DNA of 64,000 nt, from the NCBI GenBank assembly GCA_000773965.1, contig JRUP01000019.1:1-64000 (forward strand). Direction: 5' to 3'. The notes below the pieces were generated by a model. It was not told the origin of the DNA. It made no database searches and worked only from the letters and a program-made list of their open reading frames with translations. The position numbers and the translations under genes are program-made. Source of the DNA: Enterobacter cancerogenus (lineage in GTDB: Bacteria > Pseudomonadota > Gammaproteobacteria > Enterobacterales > Enterobacteriaceae). Positions 26,523 through 34,364 of this stretch are shown one piece after another (the stretch's first letter is position 1; each line of letters opens with the position of its first letter).

Positions 26523-28154
26523 ATGAACATCTCTCGTTATTGCAGAGCGTGGTGCGCCGCGCTGCTGCTGCTCACGGGTAGCCCGTCGCTGCTGGCCGCC
26601 ACGCCAGACGACCAGCTGATTGTGGGCATGAACATGAACAACCTGTTGACGCTGGACCCCGCCGCGATGACCGGCAATGAAGTGGTTGGCATTGTAGTCA
26701 ATCTTTATGATGGGCTCGTCGAGTTGGATCCGCGCCAGCTCACCCACGTGCGCCCTGCTCTGGCGGAACGCTGGGAGATCAGCGCCGATCATCGCCAACT
26801 CACTTTCCATCTGCGCGACGGCGTGCATTTCCATTCCGGTAACCCGCTCACCAGCGAAGACGTGATTTGGTCGATGCGCAGGGTGTTGCATCTCAATCTG
26901 GCTCAGGCGTCAGTGTGGAAATCCTACGGCTTCAGTAAAGACAACGTGGATCAGATGATCACTGCACCGGATGCCCGCACGGTGGTGATCCAGCTGCCTA
27001 AGCCTAACGATCCGCAACTGGTGATCTACTCCCTGGCCGCACTTGGCAGCATGGTGGTGCTGGACAGCAAAACGGTGCAGGCTAACGCGGTGAACAATGA
27101 CTGGGGCAACCGCTGGCTGACCACGCACGAAGCCGGTTCCGGCCCGTTCCGTCTTGATGTCTGGCAGGCCAAAGATGTATTGCGCATGAACAGGGATGAA
27201 AATTACTGGCGTGGCGCTCCCAGGTTAACTCGTGTGGTTTTCCGCCATTTGCAAGAGTCACAAACCCTGCGCTTGATGATGGAGAAAGGCGATATCGACA
27301 TTGCCAGTAACATGGCGATCCCCGATGTGCAGGCGCTGCGCCACGATCCGGATCTCACCATTGATGCGGTGCAGAAAGGCACCCTTTACTACCTGGCGAT
27401 GAGCATGAAGGATGGCCACTTCGCCAATCCGCAGGTGCGCGAAGCTGTGCGCTACTTAGTCGATTATCAGGGCATCAATAAAACGTTAATGGCCGGTTAT
27501 GGCACCTTGCATCAGCGTCCGATTCAATCCGGTATGCCTGAGACACTGCCCGATCCCGGCTATCGTCTTGATGTGCCGCGAGCCAAAGCGTTGCTGGCCG
27601 CAGCGGGCTACCCCAATGGCTTCGACACCACCTTGCGTGTACTCGCGGATCAGCCGTTCCTCAATATCGCTATCGCCATTCAATCCACGCTGATGCAGGC
27701 AGGCATTCGCGCCAAAATCATTACCGGCACTGGCAACCAGATTTATGGCGCAATGCGCGAACGCCAGTTTAATTTGCTGGTGGGTCGTGGCGGCAGTGGT
27801 GTTGAACCGCATCCGCACTCCAGTTTGCGATCGCTGGTGTACAACCCGAATAACGCCGACAGCGCCCGACTCACCAACTTCCAGGGTTGGCGCACCGGCT
27901 TCTACGATGCTCAGCTTAACCAGATGATCGATCAGGCGCTGCTGGAGCGAGACAGCACCAAACAGCAGCAGGATTATTATGCGATTCAGCAGCGTTACGA
28001 CCAGTTGATCCCGGCGCTGATGCCGATTTCGCAGATGACGGATTCGGTGGTGGTGAATAATCGCGTGCAGGATTATGTGCCGCATCCTTCTGCCACCACC
28101 TTCCTGCGTGATGTGTGGAAAACGCCAGACAGCCTGGCCGGAGGTGTCCAATGA
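26523..28154 (+). CDS. Dipeptide/oligopeptide-type ABC transporter substrate-binding protein
   Basis: A 543-residue periplasmic protein of the SBP_bac_5 (DppA/OppA/NikA) family with signal peptide MNISRYCRAWCAALLLLTGSPSLLAA. Family marks are LTLDPAAMTGNEVVGIVVNLYDGLVELD, LTFHLRDGVHFHSGNPLTSEDVIWSMRR, GSGPFRLDVW and MAGYGTLHQRPIQSGMP. Such proteins bind peptides but also sugars and opines. Its stop overlaps the permease start (ATGA). A TTG two codons upstream is also possible but unsupported. It lies 60 bases after the dehydratase gene. Confidence 0.9.
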   Translation: MNISRYCRAWCAALLLLTGSPSLLAATPDDQLIVGMNMNNLLTLDPAAMTGNEVVGIVVNLYDGLVELDPRQLTHVRPALAERWEISADHRQLTFHLRDGVHFHSGNPLTSEDVIWSMRRVLHLNLAQASVWKSYGFSKDNVDQMITAPDARTVVIQLPKPNDPQLVIYSLAALGSMVVLDSKTVQANAVNNDWGNRWLTTHEAGSGPFRLDVWQAKDVLRMNRDENYWRGAPRLTRVVFRHLQESQTLRLMMEKGDIDIASNMAIPDVQALRHDPDLTIDAVQKGTLYYLAMSMKDGHFANPQVREAVRYLVDYQGINKTLMAGYGTLHQRPIQSGMPETLPDPGYRLDVPRAKALLAAAGYPNGFDTTLRVLADQPFLNIAIAIQSTLMQAGIRAKIITGTGNQIYGAMRERQFNLLVGRGGSGVEPHPHSSLRSLVYNPNNADSARLTNFQGWRTGFYDAQLNQMIDQALLERDSTKQQQDYYAIQQRYDQLIPALMPISQMTDSVVVNNRVQDYVPHPSATTFLRDVWKTPDSLAGGVQ

Positions 28155-29176
28155 CCTTAACCAAACGCCACTGGCGTCGAGTGCGTAGCCGCGCATTGCA
28201 GGTCGCCATCACGCTGTTCGGCCTGTTGCTGCTGACCTTTTTTATTGGCCGCGTGATGCCGCTCGATCCGGTACTGGCGATTGTTGGACCGGATGCCGAC
28301 CACGCCACTTACCAGCAGGTTTATCACCAGTTAGGCTTTGATAAACCGCTGTGGATGCAGTTCTGGATCTACCTGCAAGGCTTGCTGCACGGCAATCTTG
28401 GGCTGGCGCTGCTCACCGGACAGCCGGTGATCAACGATATCCTGCGTGTGTTCCCGGCCACCCTGGAACTCGCCACGCTGGCGATTGTACTTGGCACCGG
28501 ACTCGGCGTACCGCTGGGCGTCTGGGCTGCGGCACGCCGCAACAGTCTGGTGGATTATCTGGTGCGCATTATCAGTCTGGCCGGTTACTCCACGCCAATC
28601 TTCTGGGTCGGCATGATCGGTTTACTGCTGTTTTACGCGCATTTGGGTTGGGTTGGCGGTGCCGGACGGGTTGATTTCAGTCTGGATGGCATTGTGCCGC
28701 GCCGCACTGGCCTGCTGCTAGTGGATGCACTGCTGGCGGGCAATATTACGGTGTTTAACAACGCGCTCAATCATCTGATCCTGCCCGCTTCGCTGTTGGG
28801 TTTCCACTCGCTGGCCTACATCAGCCGTATGACGCGCAGCTTTATGCTCGCGCAGCTGTCGCAGGAGTTCATCCTGACCGCGCGGGTGAAAGGGCTGACC
28901 GAGTGGCAAGTGATTTGGCAGCACGCCTTCCGCAATATTTTGGTGCAGTTGCTGACGGTGGTGGCACTGGCGTACGGATCCCTGCTCGAAGGCGCGGTGC
29001 TGATTGAAACCGTGTTCTCCTGGCCCGGCTTTGGCTCTTATCTCACCGGCAGTTTGATGCTCGGCGACATGAATGCGGTGATGGGCTGCGTATTGGTGGT
29101 CGGCCTGATTTTCGTGCTGCTTAACCTGCTCTCTGACCTGCTTTATCAGGTATTCGATCCGAGGACCAAAGTATGA
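28151..29176 (+). CDS. ABC transporter permease, DppB/GsiC type
   Basis: A 341-residue inner-membrane permease with six hydrophobic helices. The first helix region ALQVAITLFGLLLLTFFIGRVMPLDP and the cytoplasmic EAA loop FILTARVKGLTEWQVIWQHAFRN identify it as the first of the two permeases of a dipeptide-family importer. It overlaps both neighbours by four bases (ATGA), a sign of tight stoichiometric translation. Confidence 0.9.
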   Translation: MTLTKRHWRRVRSRALQVAITLFGLLLLTFFIGRVMPLDPVLAIVGPDADHATYQQVYHQLGFDKPLWMQFWIYLQGLLHGNLGLALLTGQPVINDILRVFPATLELATLAIVLGTGLGVPLGVWAAARRNSLVDYLVRIISLAGYSTPIFWVGMIGLLLFYAHLGWVGGAGRVDFSLDGIVPRRTGLLLVDALLAGNITVFNNALNHLILPASLLGFHSLAYISRMTRSFMLAQLSQEFILTARVKGLTEWQVIWQHAFRNILVQLLTVVALAYGSLLEGAVLIETVFSWPGFGSYLTGSLMLGDMNAVMGCVLVVGLIFVLLNLLSDLLYQVFDPRTKV

Positions 29177-30078
29177 CTGCCTCTCTCGATCTGCTACATG
29201 CCAGCACCACCCGCGAACGCGTGGCACGCTGTCGTCGTACCCTCTCGCGTATCGGCCATTTCCTGTGGCAAATGGCCTGCAATCCCCTCACGGCCATCGG
29301 CGGCGGCATCATTTTACTGCTGCTGATCGTGGCGCTGTTTGCGCCGTGGATCGCCCCCTACCACCCCTTGATTCAGGATTTGAATAACGCACTCACGCCA
29401 CCGAACGCGCAGCACTGGTTTGGCACCGATGAGTTTGGACGCGACATCTTCAGCCGCTTAGTGTGGGGCGCGCGCATTACCTTGTATATCGTCATGCTGG
29501 TGTCGATCACCGTCGGGCCGTTAGGCCTGCTGTTGGGCGTCACCGCCGGCTACTTTGGCGGCAAAGTGGACAGCGTATTGATGCGCGTCACCGATATCTT
29601 CATCTCATTCCCGAGCCTGGTGCTGGCGCTGGCGTTTGTCGCGGCGCTTGGCCCCGGCCTGGAACATGTGGTGATGGCGATTACGCTCACCGCCTGGCCG
29701 CCGATTGCTCGCCTGGCACGCGCGGAAGCGCTGTCGCTGCGGCAGGCAGACTTTGTCTCCGCCGTGCGCTTACAGGGCGCGTCTCCCCTGCGCATTCTGT
29801 GGAAGCACATTGTGCCGCTGTGTCTGCCTTCGGTGATTATCCGCATCACCATGAATATGGCGGGCATCATTTTGACCGCGGCAGGCCTGGGTTTCCTCGG
29901 TTTAGGCGCGCAGCCGCCCGATCCGGAATGGGGCGCGATGATCGCCAGTGGCCGCACGTACATGCTGGAGTGCTGGTGGGTGGTCACCGTGCCGGGGTTA
30001 GCGATTCTGATCAACAGTCTGGCGTTTAACTTCTTAGGAGATGGCTTACGTGACATCCTCGATCCCCGCAGCGAATAG
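29173..30078 (+). CDS. ABC transporter permease, DppC/GsiD type
   Basis: A 301-residue inner-membrane permease. NPLTAIGGGIILLLLIVALFAPWIAPYHP is the usual N-terminal OppC_N helix, followed by HWFGTDEFGRDIFSRLVWGARITL, which is the DppC hallmark, and the EAA loop DFVSAVRLQGASPLRILWKHIVP. It begins in the preceding permease's stop codon and its end overlaps the ATPase gene by 29 bases. Confidence 0.9.
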   Translation: MTASLDLLHASTTRERVARCRRTLSRIGHFLWQMACNPLTAIGGGIILLLLIVALFAPWIAPYHPLIQDLNNALTPPNAQHWFGTDEFGRDIFSRLVWGARITLYIVMLVSITVGPLGLLLGVTAGYFGGKVDSVLMRVTDIFISFPSLVLALAFVAALGPGLEHVVMAITLTAWPPIARLARAEALSLRQADFVSAVRLQGASPLRILWKHIVPLCLPSVIIRITMNMAGIILTAAGLGFLGLGAQPPDPEWGAMIASGRTYMLECWWVVTVPGLAILINSLAFNFLGDGLRDILDPRSE

Positions 30079-30916
30079 CGCTGCTCCCCTGCTCGACGTG
30101 CAGGATCTTCAGGTTAATTTCGTTAACGGACGCCAGATGACTCCAGCGGTGCGCGGCATCTCTTTTCAGTTGGGTAAGGAGAAGCTGGCGATTGTCGGTG
30201 AATCGGGCTCGGGCAAATCCACGGTGGGCCGCGCACTGTTGCAACTGCATCCGCGCAGCGCGCAGGTTACCGCCCAGCGCATGCAGTTTGCTGATGTCGA
30301 TCTGCTGCGGGCTTCCCCTGCACAGATGCGTGCCGTGCGCGGCAAGCGTATTTCGATGATCATGCAGGACCCCAAATACTCGTTGAATCCGGTGGTACGC
30401 GTGGGCGAACAAATTGCCGAAGCCTGGCGCAGTCACCATCCGGGGCAGCGTGAGGTGGCACGCCAGCGGGCGCTGGAGATGCTGGAGGTGGTGCAGATCC
30501 GCGATCCCCAGCGCGTTTATCAGTGTTATCCGCATGAGATTTCAGGCGGTCAGGGACAGCGCGTGATGATCGCCATGATGCTGATTACTGACCCTGAACT
30601 GCTGATCGCCGATGAACCGACCTCGGCGCTGGATGTTTCCGTTCGCTTGCAGGTATTGACGCTGCTGGATGAACTGGTGCAACAGCGCGGACTGGGCCTG
30701 ATCTTTATCAGTCACGACCTCAATCTGGTGCGGCGCTTTTGCGATCGCGTGTTGGTGATGTATGCCGGCCGCGTGGTCGAATCGCTGGCCGCCGATCAAC
30801 TCGATCACGCCCAGCATCCTTATACCCAGGGGTTACTGGCCGCGCTGCCGGATATGGACGCACGCCGCTCGCGATTGCCGGTGCTACAGCGTCAGGCCAG
30901 CTGGTTACAACCTTAA
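30050..30916 (+). CDS. ABC transporter ATP-binding protein, DppD type
   Basis: A 288-residue ATPase with Walker A GESGSGKST near residue 50, signature ISGGQGQR, Walker B LLIADEPTSALDVS and H-loop FISHDLNLV. I chose the GTG at 30050: AGGAG ends nine bases upstream, while the ATG at 30041 directly abuts that AGGAG with no spacing. It overlaps the permease gene end. Confidence 0.85.
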   Translation: MTSSIPAANSAAPLLDVQDLQVNFVNGRQMTPAVRGISFQLGKEKLAIVGESGSGKSTVGRALLQLHPRSAQVTAQRMQFADVDLLRASPAQMRAVRGKRISMIMQDPKYSLNPVVRVGEQIAEAWRSHHPGQREVARQRALEMLEVVQIRDPQRVYQCYPHEISGGQGQRVMIAMMLITDPELLIADEPTSALDVSVRLQVLTLLDELVQQRGLGLIFISHDLNLVRRFCDRVLVMYAGRVVESLAADQLDHAQHPYTQGLLAALPDMDARRSRLPVLQRQASWLQP

Positions 30917-30925
30917 GGAGAGAGC

Positions 30926-31672
30926 ATGAACGAGATGATCCGTGTGAGTCACCTTAACCTCAGCTTTGGCGAGGACGAGCAGCGCAATCAGGTGCTATAT
31001 GACGTCAATTTGTCGGTGCGTGAAGGAGAAATTTTTGGTCTGGTCGGCGAGTCTGGATCGGGGAAAACCACGGTGCTGAAATGTCTTGCCGGGTTGTTTA
31101 CCCATTGGGATGGAGATCTCGCCATTGCAGGACGAAAACTGGAGCATCGCATTGATCGTGCCCTCTGCCGCCAGGTGCAGATGGTGTTCCAGGATCCTTA
31201 TGGCTCGTTGCATCCACGCCATACCATTGGCGACATTCTGGAAGAGCCGCTGCATATTCATGGCATCGGACAACGTTCCGAACGCGTGATGACCATGCTG
31301 GAAAAAGTAGGCCTCAACCGCGCCTGGCAAACTCGCTATCCGCATCAACTGTCTGGCGGTCAGCGCCAGCGTGTGGCGATTGCACGTGCGTTGATCCTCG
31401 AACCGCGCGTGCTGTTACTGGATGAGCCAACCTCAGCGCTGGATGTGTCGGTACAGGCTGAGATCCTGAACCTGTTGAGTGATTTACAGCAGCAGGAAAA
31501 TCTCACCTACCTGATGGTGACACACGATCTCGGTGTAGTGGCGCATTTGTGTCATCGGGTTGCCGTCATGCAGCACGGGAAAATGCTGGAGACGCTGGAT
31601 GTCGATGCATTGGTGGGGAATCGCGCGCAGGTGGCGTATACACAGATGTTGGTGGAGTCGAGTCGGGCTTAA
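30926..31672 (+). CDS. ABC transporter ATP-binding protein, DppF type
   Basis: A 248-residue ATPase with Walker A GESGSGKTT, signature LSGGQRQR, Walker B LLLDEPTSALDVS and H-loop MVTHDLGVV. VFQDPYGSLHPRHTIGDILEEP is the typical Q-loop region of DppF/OppF proteins. It lacks the long C-terminal oligopeptide extension of some homologues. The ATG has AAGGAGAG upstream. It is the last gene of the transporter operon and is followed by a hairpin. Confidence 0.9.
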   Translation: MNEMIRVSHLNLSFGEDEQRNQVLYDVNLSVREGEIFGLVGESGSGKTTVLKCLAGLFTHWDGDLAIAGRKLEHRIDRALCRQVQMVFQDPYGSLHPRHTIGDILEEPLHIHGIGQRSERVMTMLEKVGLNRAWQTRYPHQLSGGQRQRVAIARALILEPRVLLLDEPTSALDVSVQAEILNLLSDLQQQENLTYLMVTHDLGVVAHLCHRVAVMQHGKMLETLDVDALVGNRAQVAYTQMLVESSRA

Positions 31673-31720
31673 ACGGTACGGGTTGCCATTAACGGGGATG
31701 CCGCTAAGGTGAGTTCTGGT

Positions 31721-31744
31721 CAGGTGCGCAAGGGCGCGCACCTG
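31721..31744. terminator. Hairpin after the ABC transporter operon
   Basis: CAGGTGCGC (31721-31729) pairs with GCGCACCTG (31736-31744) around a 6-base loop between the transporter operon and the convergent isomerase gene. Confidence 0.6.
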
Positions 31745-31778
31745 ATTTCAGTCGCAAGATTCGCTTAACAGCAGCGCA

Positions 31779-32414
31779 TTACAGCAATTCACGCACGTAT
31801 CGCACGATATCCTGATTCTGTCCGTGTTCGAACAGGCACTCCTGCAAACGCGCCCCGCTCACTGCGGTTTTTACCAACTCAGGATCCAGCGCGCGCAGTG
31901 AATCGAGGTAATTGTCTTTCATCAGCGCGGCTTTGACTTCATTGAGAATGCCCGCATTGCGCACCTGCGGCTCTTTGCGCTCTGGCGGGTAACCCAGACC
32001 TTTTTCGCCGGTAAAGGCTTTCTCAAAGATAAAGCGCAGATTCAGTTCTGCACCCCAGCCAAAACCTTTGGCGAACGGCAGCGAAAGCGCATTGCCATTA
32101 TTAATTTGGGCAAACAGATAGGCATCAGCAGGATCGATACAGTAGCCACACACCACGCCAGGATGCAGGTTGAGCGATACTAAGGCGCCCTGTCCGGTGC
32201 CACAACCGGCGACCACAAAGTCCACCGCTTTGCTGTTAAGCAGGACGCTGGCCATGATGCCGAGGTGAATATAAGTCAGATGATGATCCTGCTCGTCGCT
32301 CATGCCGACGTTGAATACCTGATGGCCGAGCGGTTGCGCGACGGTTTGCAGCTCTTTCCATACGGTTGCGTTCTTAGCGGCCTGGCTATTTTCCATCATC
32401 AAAGCGATTTTCAT
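31779..32414 (-). CDS. RpiB/LacA/LacB-fold sugar isomerase, DhuI-like (unsaturated uronate pathway)
   Basis: A 211-residue isomerase of the RpiB/LacAB fold: N-terminal MKIALMMENSQAAKN, the phosphate/sugar loop VVAGCGTGQGALVSLN near residues 67-82, and INNGNALSLPFAKGFGWGAELNLRFIFEKAF. Some family members (DhuI of streptococci and relatives) isomerise 4-deoxy-5-hexosulose uronate, the product formed by KdgF. Here the gene is divergent from kdgF with a KdgR box between, so a DhuI-like role is the best guess, in place of KduI. A pentose-phosphate isomerase role cannot be excluded. Confidence 0.65.
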   Translation of the reverse strand: MKIALMMENSQAAKNATVWKELQTVAQPLGHQVFNVGMSDEQDHHLTYIHLGIMASVLLNSKAVDFVVAGCGTGQGALVSLNLHPGVVCGYCIDPADAYLFAQINNGNALSLPFAKGFGWGAELNLRFIFEKAFTGEKGLGYPPERKEPQVRNAGILNEVKAALMKDNYLDSLRALDPELVKTAVSGARLQECLFEHGQNQDIVRYVRELL

Positions 32415-32434
32415 GATCCATCCTCAGATTAAAT

Positions 32435-32449
32435 TGAAACACTGTTTCA
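32435..32449. promoter_or_regulatory. KdgR box
   Basis: TGAAACACTGTTTCA is a perfect palindrome (seven-base arms around one C) matching the KdgR operator core, in an AT-rich context (AAAT before, TTTTAAT after). It overlaps the -35 region of a plausible kdgF promoter (TAAAAT at 32467-32472) and lies 21 bases from the isomerase start, so KdgR could repress both genes. Confidence 0.75.
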
Positions 32450-32496
32450 TTTTAATCAAGGTGCGCTAAAATGCAGCCCTGAAATGCCCCTTTCGG

Positions 32497-32512
32497 TGTG
32501 AGTTACTTCACA
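32497..32512. promoter_or_regulatory. CRP box
   Basis: TGTGA-GTTACT-TCACA is an exact match to the CRP consensus TGTGA-N6-TCACA in the isomerase/kdgF divergent region. Its place suits activation of the minus-strand isomerase promoter. Confidence 0.7.
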
Positions 32513-32542
32513 CATTAATGAAGTCACTGGTGAGGAGAACCC

Positions 32543-32872
32543 ATGTTTATTTATAAAAGCGCAACCACTCAGGAAGATCTCGGTAACGGCGTGAAGAGGC
32601 GAGTCATGGCCCACGGGGGACGGATGATGGCGGTCGAAGTGACCTTTGAGAAGGATGCCGTTGGGCCATTGCATCATCATCCGCATGAGCAACTGACCTA
32701 TGTGTTGTCGGGACGTTTCGCTTTTACGATTGATGGGCTTACGCAGGAGGTCGGCGCCGGAGACACGTTGTATAAAGCGCCCAATGTGGTGCACGGCTGC
32801 GTTTGTCTGGAAGCGGGTACGCTGCTGGATACTTTTACACCGCAGCGTGAGGATTTTCTCGGAGCGCGGTAG
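32543..32872 (+). CDS. kdgF: KdgF-like cupin, unsaturated uronate linearising enzyme
   Basis: A 109-residue single-domain cupin. Metal-binding motif one is seen as PLHHHPHEQLTYVLSG (two His, Glu, then later His in VVHGCVCLEAGTLLDTF). The whole pattern, including NGVKRRVMAHGGRMMAVEV and GDTLYKAPNVVHGC, closely follows KdgF, which converts 4,5-unsaturated galacturonate or glucuronate from lyases to the linear ketone. GAGGAG precedes the ATG. It is divergent from the RpiB-like isomerase with KdgR and CRP boxes between, which independently supports the call. Confidence 0.85.
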   Translation: MFIYKSATTQEDLGNGVKRRVMAHGGRMMAVEVTFEKDAVGPLHHHPHEQLTYVLSGRFAFTIDGLTQEVGAGDTLYKAPNVVHGCVCLEAGTLLDTFTPQREDFLGAR

Positions 32873-33039
32873 ATGGCGGATACACATGCAGTTGCATCTC
32901 TGGATAGTGCATGAGCTCCTGCTGGATTGCCGCTTGTCTGTTAAACGATCAGCGTTAACGCAGTCTTGGGCCGCTTTGGGGCTGGCGGTCCTCGCGCCGC
33001 TAACGCGGTGCCTTCACATCATTCATTTGCCTTAGCACG

Positions 33040-33070
33040 AAAAAAAGCTGCCACTTCGAGAAGTGACAGC
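33040..33070 (-). terminator. Terminator of the scs operon
   Basis: On the minus strand a 10-bp stem (33047-33056 with 33061-33070, one G-U pair) with a 4-base loop is followed by seven T. It ends transcripts coming from scsD. The 32873-33138 region otherwise shows only a GCGTTAACGC palindrome and no gene. Confidence 0.75.
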
Positions 33071-33138
33071 CTGGCTAAGCAGTAACCCTATCTGTCAGTC
33101 AATACGCTGTTTAGCGCGATCTGACCCCCTCTTACGCG

Positions 33139-33642
33139 TTAGTTAAATTTTTCCGCCCACCAGAGTCGCAGTTTCAATCCCCAACTGCTGCTCCAGCCGG
33201 TGGTGGTGCTCACCACTTTCCCCTGCTGTAACACGATAAAGGTCGGTGTCACGCTGATATCCCAGCGTTGACTCACTGCACCGTTTTCATCGTTCACCGC
33301 TGGGCCTTGCAGCCCTTTCTTCTCCAACCAGGTCGCAACACGCGAGTCATCACCCGACCGCAATGCCACGCTCACCACCTGCGTACCGCTCTGGCTGAGC
33401 GCGGCTACCGTTGGCGTGGTGAGTTTGCACACCCCGCACCAGGTGGCCCACACATACACCAGCACCGGCTTATCCTGGCTTAACGTGGCCAGATTAACTT
33501 CGCCATGCAGCGCCGTTAGCGGCTGTTGCGCCAGATCGGCAGGCAACTGCGGAGATCGCAGCCAATCCATACCCCAAATGACAGCAGCGGCGATCAGCAC
33601 CAGCCAGAGCGCTTCACGCAGCCAGCGCTTAATGCGCATCAT
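33139..33642 (-). CDS. scsD: Membrane-anchored thioredoxin-like protein, suppressor of copper sensitivity D
   Basis: A 167-residue protein with an N-terminal anchor helix (WLREALWLVLIAAAVIWGMDWL) and a periplasmic thioredoxin domain with the active site WATWCGVC (CGVC) near residue 70 and the cis-proline loop VTPTFIV. In Salmonella the scs genes protect against copper and peroxide by redox handling of periplasmic thiols. It overlaps scsC by four bases and is last in scsABCD. Confidence 0.85.
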   Translation of the reverse strand: MMRIKRWLREALWLVLIAAAVIWGMDWLRSPQLPADLAQQPLTALHGEVNLATLSQDKPVLVYVWATWCGVCKLTTPTVAALSQSGTQVVSVALRSGDDSRVATWLEKKGLQGPAVNDENGAVSQRWDISVTPTFIVLQQGKVVSTTTGWSSSWGLKLRLWWAEKFN

Positions 33643-34364
33643 GGCTTTGCCTGCAACGCGCCTTTCACTGCCGCTTCCAGTTGCGCATAAGGCACCGCGC
33701 CGCTGATCAGCTCATTGCCCACCAGCGTAGCAGGCGTGCCCTGAACGCCTAACTGCTGCGCCAGCGTCAGATTCTCATTGATGGTGTCGAGGCTGGCTTT
33801 GCTGGGTTCTTTCAGCTTAATGCCGGTTTTATCCAGCGCCGCTGCAATGCTCGCCTCATCGTGGTTACCTTTTTTCGCCATTAAGCGCTCATGGAGTTTC
33901 AGGAAGTTTTTAGGTTGTTGTTCCCAAACCGTTAACGCCAGACGCGCGGAGGTCAATGATGTCTCGGCACGATACGGCAGCGGTTTCAATACCACCGCCA
34001 CTTGAGGATAAGTTTTCAGCAGTTTCTCGATATCCGCATCGAACTTCTTGCAGAACACGCAGTTGTAATCAGTGAAATACACCAGCGTCAATGCTGGTTT
34101 TTCAGCGCCGATGCGTGGTGAACCCGCATCGTTGAACAAGGCATCGTGGTTTTTCTTCACCATCTGCGCGACAACGTTCTGCTGCTGTTTCGCCGCTTCT
34201 TTATCAAAGGCATCCGCTGCTTCGGCCAGAATCGCCGGATTCTGCACCAGCGTTTCTCGAATCAGCTGTTTGATGCGCGCCTCTTGTTCAGGTGTAAAGG
34301 GTGCCGCCGCCAGTGCAGGAAGCGTCAGAAACATCAGTGACAGTAACAGGGATTTTTTGATCAT
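33639..34364 (-). CDS. scsC: Periplasmic DsbA-family thiol isomerase, suppressor of copper sensitivity C
   Basis: A 241-residue protein with signal peptide MIKKSLLLSLMFLTLPALAAA, an N-terminal helical stalk (EARIKQLIRETLVQNPAILAEAADAFDKEAAKQQQ) that mediates oligomerisation in relatives, and a DsbA domain with the CVFC active site and cis-proline GTPATLV. It is kept reduced by ScsB. It overlaps both neighbours by four bases. Confidence 0.85.
   Translation of the reverse strand: MIKKSLLLSLMFLTLPALAAAPFTPEQEARIKQLIRETLVQNPAILAEAADAFDKEAAKQQQNVVAQMVKKNHDALFNDAGSPRIGAEKPALTLVYFTDYNCVFCKKFDADIEKLLKTYPQVAVVLKPLPYRAETSLTSARLALTVWEQQPKNFLKLHERLMAKKGNHDEASIAAALDKTGIKLKEPSKASLDTINENLTLAQQLGVQGTPATLVGNELISGAVPYAQLEAAVKGALQAKP

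Noticed and set aside
25815..26891. A 358-codon minus-strand frame opposite the dehydratase and binding-protein genes
   Set aside because: Its translation is rich in His, Arg and Gln without domains and lies antisense to two well-supported genes, so it is a shadow caused by codon bias.
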